Counted from the first letter of the stretch, positions 16,324 through 25,435 are shown. The stretch is 34,630 bases of DNA from Pelagadaptatus aseana (GCA_040365065.1 BAABNI010000018.1:1-34630); one strand, 5' to 3'. Numbers and translations are program-made. The notes: generated from the letters alone by a model not told the origin.

Positions 16324-17694
16324 TCAGAAAGCGTTAAGGCTTTTGAGTTCCCTGGCCAGCGGTTGTGCCAGCGCCTCAAGACCCGGCCTCAGTGCGGGAT
16401 AAACATCCAGATGATGAAGATTGCCAACCATATACAGCGGTTGATTGATGCCCATGCGCTGAACCACACTGCGGACGCTGGTGGCACTGTCGACAAAAAT
16501 ATCCAATCGCCCCGCCGCCAGCATTTTCATACCGATGATTGGGGAAGTCACATGAATCAAATGCTTTTGCCCATACTGCATCAGCAGATGCTTGATGGTA
16601 TGTGTCCCTCGGACCACACCCACGCGATAACCCTTGCCTCTAAAGCTGTCTCTACCGCCCACCTGCAGACTGACATTGCGAGACCACGCCTGAATAGTAA
16701 CCGGCATCACAGGCTCAGCCACTTTGACGATCTCAGGCCAGATCTTGAAAAAATCAGCGGCGCGACCACAACTGCCATCCACACGATTCGATAAAAGCTC
16801 TGCCTCCGCCCTGAGAATGGGCAAATGGATCATTTCAAAGCGATAACCCAGCGCCGCAAATGCCTGAGAATAGTTGCTGTAAATCTGATCATAAACGGGC
16901 ACCTCGCGGGCCAGTGAGCAGACAAACACTATTGGTCGGCCTCTGCCGCCCCCCTCATCGCCAACCTTTTTGCGATGGTGCTGGTAAGGCTCCTGTCTGG
17001 CCAGCATAGCGATCTCATCCGACAAAAGCGGCACCAGCTCACGGTGCTGCTGCAACAGATACGGGTACACCGGAAGAGAGGCCAGTGCGCCAACCAGACG
17101 AATGTCATGGTCCAGAGACTGACTGCGGACACCGCCAAAAACGGCTTCATAATCCAACCAGACATCGATCTTTCCGGCCTTTAATTGCTCTACGCCCTGC
17201 TCTGTGGAATCCAGCTCTACAACCTGATCAAACCCCATACTCGAGGTCAGCTGTTGCAGAAAAATAATACCGCGCACGAAGCCAAATCGCAGTGTCGATC
17301 GGTGCTCCACATTGAGCAAATCCGGACGCCATTTCTGTTTGGTGGTCCAGGCTCCAATATAAGCCTGCCGTAGCGGCTCCTCCGTTTTAATCAGCGGCAG
17401 TGACCCCATACGCTCGCCAAAGCTTTCAGCCCGAGCGCAATCGCCATCCACCTCACCGGAACTCAGCAAGCGAACAATTTCAGCCGGACCGGCTGAAACC
17501 ATCTCAAAATCGTATCCATGGCGATCAAAAAAACGGGAATAGATACCGAGCGCGTATTGATAATCCGGCATATCAGGACTGCTGAGACAGGCAAAGCGGA
17601 TTGTTGGTCGCTCAGCCGCAGAGGCGTTTTGCACACCTCCCAAGAGAACAACATAAACAGCAAGGAATAAAATACAGCGGATGGATTGATTCAT
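16324..17694 (-). CDS. Double-domain periplasmic solute-binding protein, paralogue B
   Basis: A 456-residue exported protein with a signal peptide (about residues 1-28, ending near ASA). Two consecutive type II binding domains follow. The first begins RPTIRFACLSSPDMPDYQYA and the second RPIVFVCSLAREVPVYDQIY. Each domain has a cysteine in its first strand (FAC, FVC) and another in a DG(D/S)C(A/G)R motif about 50 residues later, so one disulfide per domain is likely. It is a full-length paralogue of the protein encoded just upstream, 57 bp away. No ABC permease or ATPase is nearby. The frame opens with TTG two codons earlier; ATG at 17694 is preferred. The ligand is unknown, and either transport or sensing is possible. 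Confidence 0.8.
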   Translation of the reverse strand: MNQSIRCILFLAVYVVLLGGVQNASAAERPTIRFACLSSPDMPDYQYALGIYSRFFDRHGYDFEMVSAGPAEIVRLLSSGEVDGDCARAESFGERMGSLPLIKTEEPLRQAYIGAWTTKQKWRPDLLNVEHRSTLRFGFVRGIIFLQQLTSSMGFDQVVELDSTEQGVEQLKAGKIDVWLDYEAVFGGVRSQSLDHDIRLVGALASLPVYPYLLQQHRELVPLLSDEIAMLARQEPYQHHRKKVGDEGGGRGRPIVFVCSLAREVPVYDQIYSNYSQAFAALGYRFEMIHLPILRAEAELLSNRVDGSCGRAADFFKIWPEIVKVAEPVMPVTIQAWSRNVSLQVGGRDSFRGKGYRVGVVRGTHTIKHLLMQYGQKHLIHVTSPIIGMKMLAAGRLDIFVDSATSVRSVVQRMGINQPLYMVGNLHHLDVYPALRPGLEALAQPLARELKSLNAF

Positions 17695-17751
17695 TTGCAA
17701 GAGAGCTCAGACTTCATCCGGCTATTGACTTTAAGCAGTTTAGCACCATTC

Positions 17752-19125
17752 TCACAACCCATTGGCATGACGTTGCAACTGCATTGCCAGTGGCTCTGCC
17801 AGAGCCTCTAAACCGCTCCTTAATACCGGAAAAACAGTCGCCTGATGCACATCGCCGACCATGTAAAGAGGCCGGGTGATTTTCAGCGACTGGATCACAC
17901 TCTGAACACTGGCGGTTGTGCCAACAAACATATCGAGTTGACCGCTTGCCAGCATTTTTAAACCCACTGTGGTGCTATTGGCGGTGTATAAGCGCTCAAT
18001 GCCCGCCTCTGTTAACACCGTTTCCAGCTGATAATCGCCCCAGACCAGACCCACACGGCCACCATGACGTTGCAGATCAGCCAGATTGCGAAAACCGATA
18101 TCAGGTGAAAGCGCCCACACCTGATATGACGTTGGCATCTCTACACCAGGCAACCTGACCACCTCCGGGTGTCGCGCCATAAACGCCGCCCCCCGGGCAC
18201 AACTGCCATCGATTCGCCCCGCCTGAAGCTCCGCCTCAGAACGCACCAGAGGCAGCGATACCATTTTAAATTCGTAGCCCAGAGCGGCAAAAGCATCGCG
18301 GTACAATTGCTCAACCAGTCTGAACATCGGTACCTTTTCCGACAAAGGGCACGCAAATAACAAGCCCTTTTCACGGCGCTTATCCTGTGCCTGACTGAGA
18401 TTAAAATCGTGCTCATAGGGACGGAAAGCGGTCTGACGAGCCAACTCCCGCGACAGAGGCTCGATCAAGTCCCGGTGTTTCTCCAGCAAAAACGGATACA
18501 CCGGATAGGTTACTAGGGCACCTACCATGCGGATGTCGTTATCCAGCAGGGTTCGCCGCTCACCACCGAATACGGCCTCATAATCGAGCCAGACATCAAT
18601 CGTACCGGCACGCAATTGGGCGATTCCCTGTTCGACCGAGTCAAACAGGGTAACCCGCTCATACCCCATCTGCTGGGATAAGCGCTGCAGATAAACCATC
18701 TCCCGGATAAATCCGAACCGTAATGTCTTGCGGTTTTCGAGCCGCAGCAAATCCGGCCGCCAGTTTTCTCTCAAACTCCACGCCGCCATATACACCTGCC
18801 GTCCGGCGGTGCGGGTTTTCAGCAGTGTCGGCACCCCGGGGTAATCGGTAAAGCTTTCGTTGCGGGCACAATCGCCATCCAGGGTTCCATCATTCAGCCG
18901 TCGGATAATCTCACTGGTGGCAGCCGACGACATTTCAAAGTCATAACCAAGACGATCAAAACTTTGGGTATAGACGCTCAGGGCATACTGGTAATCAGGC
19001 ATATCCTCGCTACTGAGGCAACCAAAGCGAATCGTAGGGCGCTGCTCAGCAACAGCCAGGGCATGGAATAACAGCGTCAAAATGGCAAGCGCCCAGCACA
19101 GGCGGCGAACAATGAAGGGCTTCAT
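17752..19125 (-). CDS. Double-domain periplasmic solute-binding protein, paralogue A
   Basis: A 457-residue exported protein with a signal peptide (hydrophobic stretch 9-22, cleavage near AVA-EQ). Domain 1 begins RPTIRFGCLSSEDMPDYQYA and domain 2 GLLFACPLSEKVPMFRLVEQ. Both contain the DG(D/S)CAR cysteine motif seen in paralogue B, and 'KIDVWLDYEAVFGG'-type segments are shared between the two genes. This points to an internal domain duplication followed by a gene duplication. It is probably the first gene of a four-gene minus-strand run (paralogue A, paralogue B, FAD dehydrogenase, SRPBCC). A TTG two codons upstream is an alternative start. No transporter partner is in the window. Confidence 0.8.
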   Translation of the reverse strand: MKPFIVRRLCWALAILTLLFHALAVAEQRPTIRFGCLSSEDMPDYQYALSVYTQSFDRLGYDFEMSSAATSEIIRRLNDGTLDGDCARNESFTDYPGVPTLLKTRTAGRQVYMAAWSLRENWRPDLLRLENRKTLRFGFIREMVYLQRLSQQMGYERVTLFDSVEQGIAQLRAGTIDVWLDYEAVFGGERRTLLDNDIRMVGALVTYPVYPFLLEKHRDLIEPLSRELARQTAFRPYEHDFNLSQAQDKRREKGLLFACPLSEKVPMFRLVEQLYRDAFAALGYEFKMVSLPLVRSEAELQAGRIDGSCARGAAFMARHPEVVRLPGVEMPTSYQVWALSPDIGFRNLADLQRHGGRVGLVWGDYQLETVLTEAGIERLYTANSTTVGLKMLASGQLDMFVGTTASVQSVIQSLKITRPLYMVGDVHQATVFPVLRSGLEALAEPLAMQLQRHANGL

Positions 19126-19190
19126 CGGCAATTATTTTTATTCTGTTGTCTTGTTAAATATTGTTTTTGTAGATTGCGAAGGGGAATAAA

Positions 19191-19217
19191 AAAACAGCCT
19201 CATAAAGAGGCTGTTTT
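19191..19217 (-). terminator. Rho-independent terminator after the alcohol dehydrogenase gene
   Basis: A stem of AAAACAGCCTC (19191-19201) with GAGGCTGTTTT (19207-19217) has a 5-nt loop. It lies 15 bp past the dehydrogenase stop. On the minus strand the stem runs into a T-rich tract (19187-19194). It separates the aldehyde/alcohol dehydrogenase pair from the binding-protein genes. Confidence 0.85.
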
Positions 19218-19231
19218 CAGGTTGACTGCGC

Positions 19232-20428
19232 TTAACCAATCATGGCTTCGGCAATCTTGATCATGCGATCCTGAGGAATCGGGTAGAACATATAGGTTGG
19301 ATCCGAAGAGATCGCCACCAGAATTTTCTCCATATCCTCGGCTTTGACGCCCCACTTGCTGAAGTTGGTGTGACAGCCAATCTGCTGTTGCAGGTAGCGC
19401 AGACGGTGAACCACTTTCTCCAGTGTCTCTTCTGGAGTGCCTTGCGGCTGCAGGTTCAACGCCTTGGCCAGACGCTCGGCATTGGGCAGGTAGAACTCAG
19501 GCAACAACTCGATGACTACCGGCAGCAATGCGGCATTGGCATCACCATGAGGCACATGATAAAGACCACCAAAGGCGTGAGCACAATTGTGTACAGGAAT
19601 CGCGCCCAAGGCGTTAATAAAGGCATCAATGGCCATGGTACTGGCTTGCAGCATGGTGTGACGAGCATCGATATCTTTACCATTGGCAACCGCCTTGGGC
19701 AGGTTTTCCTCAATCAGCTGAGCGGCCAGGAACGCATGGGCATCGGTAAAGTGGTTGGCCGCCGGTGAACAGACACCCTCAAGGGCATGAGTCAATGCGT
19801 CCATACCGGTGGATGCAGTCAGGAAGTTGGGCAGTCCAACGGTCAGATTGGCATCCAATACCGCGATATCGGCATCGATAAACGGCACCGCCAAGTTGAT
19901 TTTGATACCCAGTTCTTCGTTATAGAAAACAGCCGCCGCAGACACTTCAGCACCCGTACCGGCAGTAGTCGGTACCGCGATGTGCGGAATATCCATCGGC
20001 TGGATGGCTGGCCACATATCCAGCTTGATACCCGCGGGGATGGCCGCCTTGATATCCGTCAGGTTGTGATGCAGGCAGTACTTAACGCCTTTCGCCGCAT
20101 CCAGCACACTGCCGCCGCCCACAGCCAGAATAGCGTCGGCTGCCACTTCGCGGGCATAGGCCAGACAGGCATTCACGGTTTTGGAACCCGCATCCGGAGT
20201 GATGCCATCGAATACACCGACCAGTTGCGCGGTGGTGCCACAGGGGTTGTTTTCAAATACGCGAACGATCTGATCAACAATACCAACGGACTTCAAGCCC
20301 TGATCGCTGACCAGCAGTACGCGTTTACCACCCAGACCATCAAACAGGCTGGGCAAGCGGACGATACCGCCGACGGCACTGTGTACCACAGTGCGCATGT
20401 TGTATTGGAAATATCCAGTTCTAGACAT
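19232..20428 (-). CDS. Iron-type (group III) alcohol dehydrogenase
   Basis: A 398-residue NAD(P)-dependent dehydrogenase. The nucleotide-binding GGGSVLDAAKGV is near 103, 'VPTTAGTGAEVS' near 152, and metal ligands lie in DALTHALEG near 209 and in HNCAHAFGGLYHVPHG near 278-293. The family interconverts primary alcohols and aldehydes. It is 30 bp downstream of the aldehyde dehydrogenase gene on the same strand and shares its terminator, so the two form an operon that could take an alcohol to its acid. A TAGAGG ribosome site precedes the ATG. Substrate range is unknown; a terpenoid or medium-chain alcohol would fit the nearby acyl-CoA ligases and carboxylase. Confidence 0.92.
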   Translation of the reverse strand: MSRTGYFQYNMRTVVHSAVGGIVRLPSLFDGLGGKRVLLVSDQGLKSVGIVDQIVRVFENNPCGTTAQLVGVFDGITPDAGSKTVNACLAYAREVAADAILAVGGGSVLDAAKGVKYCLHHNLTDIKAAIPAGIKLDMWPAIQPMDIPHIAVPTTAGTGAEVSAAAVFYNEELGIKINLAVPFIDADIAVLDANLTVGLPNFLTASTGMDALTHALEGVCSPAANHFTDAHAFLAAQLIEENLPKAVANGKDIDARHTMLQASTMAIDAFINALGAIPVHNCAHAFGGLYHVPHGDANAALLPVVIELLPEFYLPNAERLAKALNLQPQGTPEETLEKVVHRLRYLQQQIGCHTNFSKWGVKAEDMEKILVAISSDPTYMFYPIPQDRMIKIAEAMIG

Positions 20429-20458
20429 GATTTAGCCTCTAATTCTTATTCTCTTGGA

Positions 20459-21988
20459 TTAACCCAGCAGGTGTGTGTGCAGCAGCGTTTGCATTGGCTT
20501 AGCCATTGGGTCGCGCTGGAAGGCAATATTCACGGCCTTGGTTTCCAGATAAGAATCCAGACTGTATTTGCCAAACTCACGACCGTAACCACTCTGCTTG
20601 TAGCCACCGAATGGGGCGTCAGTACGAATCATGTGCCAATCGTTAATCCACACGGAACCGGCGCGCAGATCGCGGGCCATTTCCTGAGCCAGAACCAGAT
20701 CGCGGGTCCAGATACCGGCAGACAAACCGTATTCGGTGTCATTGGCAATGGCGAGGGCCTCTTCAACAGAGGAGTACTTGATCACACACAGAACTGGACC
20801 AAAGATCTCTTCGCGGGCAGCTTTCATATCATTGGTGGCGTCGGCAATAATGGTCGGCTCGACAAAGAAACCACCTTCACAACCCTCGACCACAGCGCGC
20901 TCACCACCACAGGCAATGCGGGCACCCTCGTCACGGGCAGACTGGATATAATCCATTACGGTATTGAAATGTGCCTCGGTGGACATGGGGCCCATACCGG
21001 TGGCCGGTTCAATCGGGTTACCCAGAATAATTTTGCCGGACAGAGCAACCAGCTTGTCGACCATTTCATCGTAAACGTCTTCATGAACCAACAGACGGGT
21101 ACCGGATTCACAGGCCTGGCCAGCGTTCATGTAAACGCCCCACAACGCGCCCTGCGCGGTCAGATCCAGATCGGCGTCCGGCAGTACAATACCCGGGCCC
21201 TTACCACCCAGCTCCAGCGTACAGCGTTTCATGGTCATGGCGCAGTTGGTTTGTACGTGCTTACCCATGGCGGTAGAACCGGTAAAGGAGATCTTGTCCA
21301 CATCCGGGTGCACACTCAGGCGCTCACCGACAACGGAGCCTTTACCTGTAACCACATTCAGAACGCCTTTGGGCAGAACGCTGTTGAGCAGCTCAACGAT
21401 GCGAACGGTAGAGGTCGGGGTAATTTCAGCAGGCTTCAATACGATGGTATTACCGGCGGCCAGTGCTGGGGCGACTTTCCAGGACAGCAGCAACAGCGGG
21501 AAATTCCAGGCGGTAATCAAACCACACACACCAATCGGCTCTTTCCAGACCGCCGATTGAGTCAGTTCAGGAACAGGACGAGGCTTGAGGTTTTCCACAA
21601 ACGGGTAGTTGCGGACTTCTTCCGCCAGTGTCATAAACACGTCTACCACAACCATCAGATCCAGATTCATGGTTCTCGCCAGCGTACCACCGGATGTGGT
21701 GGATTCCAGCACGGCCAGTTCCTGCATATTTTGCATGATCACACCGGCACACTGCTCGAGCAGTGCCGCACGATCTTCAGGATTCATCTTGCGCCACTCA
21801 GGATTTTCAAAGGCTTCACGGGCAGCGGCTACCGCGGTATCTACATCTTCTGCAGTACCTTGGGCAATCTCTGCGATGGTTTCGCCTGTGGCCGGATTGA
21901 TTACTGGAGTGAAAACACCGCCTGTGGGTTCGCAGCTCTCTCCATTAATGAAAAGTGGGAATTGGGGCAACCCTTGTTGGTCTCCCAT
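20459..21988 (-). CDS. NAD(P)-dependent aldehyde dehydrogenase
   Basis: A 509-residue aldehyde dehydrogenase. The cofactor-binding segment 'PIGVCGLITAWNFPLLL' is near 151, FTGSTAMGKHV near 231, the catalytic glutamate motif LELGGKGPGIV near 255, and the catalytic cysteine lies in NAGQACESGTR near 290. It oxidises an aldehyde to the acid, probably the one made by the adjacent alcohol dehydrogenase. A strong AGGAGG ribosome site lies 8 bp before the ATG. The family member cannot be named more closely. A long open frame on the opposite strand (19787-22075) is a shadow of this gene pair. Confidence 0.93.
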   Translation of the reverse strand: MGDQQGLPQFPLFINGESCEPTGGVFTPVINPATGETIAEIAQGTAEDVDTAVAAAREAFENPEWRKMNPEDRAALLEQCAGVIMQNMQELAVLESTTSGGTLARTMNLDLMVVVDVFMTLAEEVRNYPFVENLKPRPVPELTQSAVWKEPIGVCGLITAWNFPLLLLSWKVAPALAAGNTIVLKPAEITPTSTVRIVELLNSVLPKGVLNVVTGKGSVVGERLSVHPDVDKISFTGSTAMGKHVQTNCAMTMKRCTLELGGKGPGIVLPDADLDLTAQGALWGVYMNAGQACESGTRLLVHEDVYDEMVDKLVALSGKIILGNPIEPATGMGPMSTEAHFNTVMDYIQSARDEGARIACGGERAVVEGCEGGFFVEPTIIADATNDMKAAREEIFGPVLCVIKYSSVEEALAIANDTEYGLSAGIWTRDLVLAQEMARDLRAGSVWINDWHMIRTDAPFGGYKQSGYGREFGKYSLDSYLETKAVNIAFQRDPMAKPMQTLLHTHLLG

Positions 21989-22198
21989 ACACCTGTCCTC
22001 CTACACATTTATGACATTATTTTTTGTGTTAAGACCCGCGGAATACCGGGGGAATCGATCCAGTATAGATGCTGAATTAATCTTTGGGACAATCTCTGCC
22101 GGCCAGCTTCCGGTTCTATTCGGCACGGAAAGCAGCAATCTGGCCGACAACAACAAGGGCCATTGGGGACATTGACTCACTCAGAGGCTAACCTCTGA
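21989..22198 (-). promoter_or_regulatory. Upstream region of the aldehyde dehydrogenase operon
   Basis: This 210-bp gap holds a possible minus-strand promoter: TTGTCC (22087-22092) and TATACT (22062-22067) with a long 19-bp spacer. The inverted repeat CGGCCAG/CTGGCCG lies around 22100-22146. At the far end, TCAGAGG (22181-22187) and CCTCTGA (22192-22198) form a hairpin directly after the rsmI stop codon. It lacks a T run, so it is only a weak terminator candidate. Confidence 0.35.
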
Positions 22199-23032
22199 TC
22201 AATCCTGCTGCAGCGCCCACTGATACAGGAGTTTCTTTTTTACGCCGGTAATTTCTGCCGCCAGGGCACTGGCCTGCTTGACCGACAAATCGCCCAACAG
22301 AATGGTCATCACCCGCTCGGCTTCGGCATCCAGCGCACTGCTATCTCGTTGCGCCCCCTCCACCAGCACCACCATTTCACCCCGGCGCTGATTACTGTCG
22401 GCAGAAACAAACGCCACCAGCTCCGCCAGAGACCCGCCAACGATGGTTTCAAAGGTCTTGGTCACCTCTCTGGCCAACACCGCGGGGCGATCCTCACCGA
22501 AAGCTTGCGCCATGTCCGCCAGACTGGCCTCAATACGATGGGGCGCCTCATAGAAAATCATGGTCCGGGGTTCTGCCTGCAGGGTGTGCAAACGGTTGCT
22601 GCGTTGACCGGATTTGGCCGGTAAAAAACCCTCGAACGTAAAGCGATCCGATGGCAAACCGGAAGCGCTCAGCGCCGCAATCAGAGCACAGGCCCCAGGA
22701 ATGGGCACCACCCGGATGCCCGCCTGACGCACATCCTGCACCAGACGGTAACCCGGGTCGGAGATCAGGGGCGTACCGGCATCGGAGATCAGGGCAACGG
22801 ACTGTCCCGCCTGCAAACGCTCGAGCAACATGCGGGTACGCCGGTCATCGGAGTGGTCGTGATACGCCAGCAATGGCGTATTGATATCAAAGTGAGACAG
22901 CAGGCGACTGCTGTGACGGGTATCTTCCGCGGCAATCACATCAACCGTTTGGAGAACCTCTATGGCTCGCGGTACCATATCGGCCAAATTGCCAATCGGG
23001 GTTGCCACGACGTAGAGCGCCGCTTCCGTCAT
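22199..23032 (-). CDS. rsmI: 16S rRNA 2'-O-ribose C1402 methyltransferase RsmI
   Basis: A 277-residue SAM-dependent methyltransferase of the tetrapyrrole-methylase fold. Family motifs are VATPIGNLADM at 9-19, AEDTRHSSRLL near 35, ISDAGTPLISDPGYRLV near 79 and FEGFLPAKSGQR near 114. It methylates the 2'-OH of C1402 in 16S rRNA. A GAGG ribosome site precedes the ATG. It is divergent from lpoA with only 35 bp between starts, the same arrangement as in E. coli (yraL/yraM) and Pseudomonas. Confidence 0.97.
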   Translation of the reverse strand: MTEAALYVVATPIGNLADMVPRAIEVLQTVDVIAAEDTRHSSRLLSHFDINTPLLAYHDHSDDRRTRMLLERLQAGQSVALISDAGTPLISDPGYRLVQDVRQAGIRVVPIPGACALIAALSASGLPSDRFTFEGFLPAKSGQRSNRLHTLQAEPRTMIFYEAPHRIEASLADMAQAFGEDRPAVLAREVTKTFETIVGGSLAELVAFVSADSNQRRGEMVVLVEGAQRDSSALDAEAERVMTILLGDLSVKQASALAAEITGVKKKLLYQWALQQD

Positions 23033-23067
23033 ACATCCATCCTCGTCAAATCGGATTTAACATTATT

Positions 23068-24972
23068 ATGCAGTTCACCACCGCACTGGGTCGTTTCAGT
23101 TTGCCAACCCCAGCCATACTCAGCCTTGTCCTGCTCGGACTGCTGGGCTGTCAAAGCCAGCCCCGGCCACCGGCCAATCTCGAACCGGTGTATCAACCAC
23201 AACCACAGATCCAGCCCCAATTGGACGTCAACGCCTTGCTAGAACAGGCTCAGCAAAGCATCTCGCCCAAAAAAGAACAATTGCTGCTGCAAGCGGCGGC
23301 GGCATTATATCAGCAACAGGAGCTGCACTGGGCGCGCAACCTGCTGCAATCGATTCCGCCTTCGGTGCTCGACGATCAGGATTTTATTCGCTACACCCTG
23401 CTGTTCAGTGATATCGCTCTGGCCGATGACTCCTTCTTTCTGGCCGAGCGGATTTTAACCGAGCCCCGTTTGGACAAACTCTGGACCAGTATCGAGCCAC
23501 AGGATCAGATCACCCTGAGGCAAAGACGCGCCGATATTTTTCTGATTCTGGGTGAGCCCGATGCCAGCGTGCGCGAACGCCTGGCACTGCACCCCCTGTT
23601 GAATATTTCCGGGATCACCACCTCCGGAACCCAGCCGGCACTGGATTTATCGAACCACAACGCGCTGTGGCGTACCCTGATGAGCATGCCCCTGCCCGAA
23701 TTGAAAAAGCGCAGTGAAACATCCGCCAATCTGGAATTGCGTGGCTGGTATCAACTGGCACTGATCAGCAAAGACAGCCAGTCCAATCTGGAAAAGCAAC
23801 AGGCCAACATTGAGCTTTGGCGCCTGCAATGGGCCGGCCATCCAGCCAGCGTGCAACTACCCAGTGACTTGCAACTGCTGCAACAATTGATCGCCGAGCG
23901 CCCGCGCCGCGTCGCCATTATGCTGCCGCAACAGGGGCCTCTGAGCCGTGCCGCCAATGCCATACGCAACGGTTTTATGGCGGCGCATTATCAGGCAATC
24001 GTTCAGGGCAATCAGGTACCGATTATCGATTTTTACGACACCGCCTCAGGTGACGTGGTCGAAACCCTGTACACCGCAGCCAGCAATGGCGCCGAACTTG
24101 CCGTTGGCCCTTTAAGCAAAAACAATGTCGCCAGCCTGCACCAAATGGATAGCCTGCCCCTACCGACTCTGGCAGTGAATTACATTGATCAGGCCAGCAG
24201 CGAAGCACCCGCCAATCTGTTCCAGTTCGGTCTGTCTGCGGAAGACGAAGCCCGCCAGATTGCCCAGCGCGCCTGGGTCGAAGGCCACCGCAACGCCTTG
24301 ATTCTGGGCACCGACGCCAACTGGGGCAAACGCAGCGCCGACGCTTTCAGCCAAGTCTGGGAAGAATTCGGCGGCACCATAGTCAGTACGGACTTTTATG
24401 CGCGTCAGAAAGACTATTCCAGTGTCATCAAAGGCGCGCTCAATGTCTCCGGCAGTGAAATTCGCTATCGCCAGTTGCGCGACGTCTTGAATCAGCGCAT
24501 GGAATTCGAACCGCGTCGTCGTCAGGATGTGGATATGATTTTCCTGATCGCCCGTCACGACGACGCCCGCCAGATCAAACCGACGCTGGATTTTCACTAC
24601 GCCAGCGATTTGCCGGTCTATGCCTCGAGTCACATTTACACGGGCAAGTCGGATCGCAAACAGGATCGCGACCTCAATGGCATCCGCTTTACCACGCTGC
24701 CCTGGTTCTTTGACGACGACAGCGCCGAGAAACAATTGATACAGCAGGCGGCCAATCCGGCACCTTCGTACCAGCGCCTCTACGCACTGGGCGTCGACAG
24801 CTACCACCTGTATCCGCGCCTGCGCCAGATGCAGGAAATCCCGGACACCAAACTTTATGGCGTCACCGGCTCCCTGAGTCTGAATCAGGCACAGCGTATT
24901 GAGCGCGAGCAGATTTGGGCACAGATGCGCGGCGGAGCCGCCCGGCTATTGCCGCTGACGGTCAGCCACTGA
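23068..24972 (+). CDS. lpoA: Outer-membrane lipoprotein LpoA, activator of PBP1a
   Basis: A 634-residue LppC/LpoA-family lipoprotein. The signal peptide ends in LLGLLGC, a lipobox whose Cys (about residue 27) would be lipid-modified. The N-terminal part is helical, TPR-like. The C-terminal part (about 285-620) is a periplasmic-binding-like domain starting 'RPRRVAIMLPQQGPLSRAANAIRNGF'. It stimulates peptidoglycan synthesis by PBP1a. The frame opens at 23002, overlapping rsmI; the ATG at 23068 puts the signal peptide at the true N terminus. It is followed by yraN, diaA and dolP in the conserved order. Confidence 0.93.
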   Translation: MQFTTALGRFSLPTPAILSLVLLGLLGCQSQPRPPANLEPVYQPQPQIQPQLDVNALLEQAQQSISPKKEQLLLQAAAALYQQQELHWARNLLQSIPPSVLDDQDFIRYTLLFSDIALADDSFFLAERILTEPRLDKLWTSIEPQDQITLRQRRADIFLILGEPDASVRERLALHPLLNISGITTSGTQPALDLSNHNALWRTLMSMPLPELKKRSETSANLELRGWYQLALISKDSQSNLEKQQANIELWRLQWAGHPASVQLPSDLQLLQQLIAERPRRVAIMLPQQGPLSRAANAIRNGFMAAHYQAIVQGNQVPIIDFYDTASGDVVETLYTAASNGAELAVGPLSKNNVASLHQMDSLPLPTLAVNYIDQASSEAPANLFQFGLSAEDEARQIAQRAWVEGHRNALILGTDANWGKRSADAFSQVWEEFGGTIVSTDFYARQKDYSSVIKGALNVSGSEIRYRQLRDVLNQRMEFEPRRRQDVDMIFLIARHDDARQIKPTLDFHYASDLPVYASSHIYTGKSDRKQDRDLNGIRFTTLPWFFDDDSAEKQLIQQAANPAPSYQRLYALGVDSYHLYPRLRQMQEIPDTKLYGVTGSLSLNQAQRIEREQIWAQMRGGAARLLPLTVSH

Positions 24973-25006
24973 CACTCTCACTGACTGAAACCATCCGAGA
25001 ACCCTT

Positions 25007-25381
25007 GTGCTGAAATTTGGTCAAACCACAAAGCAGGTCGGCGACAGCGCCGAGCAAGCGGCCGAACACTTTCTGCAGCAGCAGGGCCTGACCACCCTGA
25101 AGAAAAATTTCCGCTGCAAACTGGGGGAAGTGGATTTGATCATGCGGCACGGAAGCTGTCTGGTGTTTGTCGAAGTGCGCTATCGCAAACAAAATTACTT
25201 CGGCAGCGGCAGTGAAACCGTCACCGCCAGCAAACAACAAAAATTAATACGCACGGCACAATACTTCTTGCAAAAACATGATAAAAACAACATTCATCCC
25301 TGTCGCTTTGATGTCGTGAGCATCAGCGGTGATTTAAACCAGCCAGACATCGACTGGCTGGAAAATGCCTTCGGCATGTAG
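25007..25381 (+). CDS. yraN: YraN/UPF0102 family nuclease-like protein
   Basis: A 124-residue protein. 'GDSAEQAAEHFLQQQGL' near 12 and the core KLGEVDLIMRHGSCLVFVEVRYR near 35-57 carry the Glu, Asp and Glu-X-Lys/Arg-like residues of a restriction-endonuclease-like fold. The cellular function is not established. The start is GTG at 25007, 34 bp after lpoA. The stop is followed directly by an unusual hexanucleotide repeat. Confidence 0.92.
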   Translation: MLKFGQTTKQVGDSAEQAAEHFLQQQGLTTLKKNFRCKLGEVDLIMRHGSCLVFVEVRYRKQNYFGSGSETVTASKQQKLIRTAQYFLQKHDKNNIHPCRFDVVSISGDLNQPDIDWLENAFGM

Positions 25382-25387
25382 CATGAG

Positions 25388-25435
25388 CATGTATATGTGT
25401 ATGTGTATGTATATGTGTATGTGTACGTCTATGTA
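25388..25435 (+). repeat. Degenerate TATGTG hexanucleotide tandem repeat
   Basis: Eight consecutive hexamers fill the yraN-diaA gap: CATGTA, TATGTG, TATGTG, TATGTA, TATGTG, TATGTG, TACGTC, TATGTA. The pattern hints at an 18-bp higher-order unit. In the yraN frame, past its stop, the repeat reads as Val-Tyr pairs without a stop codon. In another frame it forms a 17-codon Met/Cys-rich mini-ORF (25383-25436). It lies only 22 bp before the diaA start. Confidence 0.9.

Noticed and set aside
19787..22075. A 762-codon open frame on the plus strand
   Set aside because: It is antisense to the aldehyde and alcohol dehydrogenase genes, both with clear active-site motifs, and its translation has no recognisable domain.
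22181..22198. Strong rsmI terminator
   Set aside because: A 7-bp hairpin is present directly after the stop, but there is no T run; mentioned only as a weak candidate.
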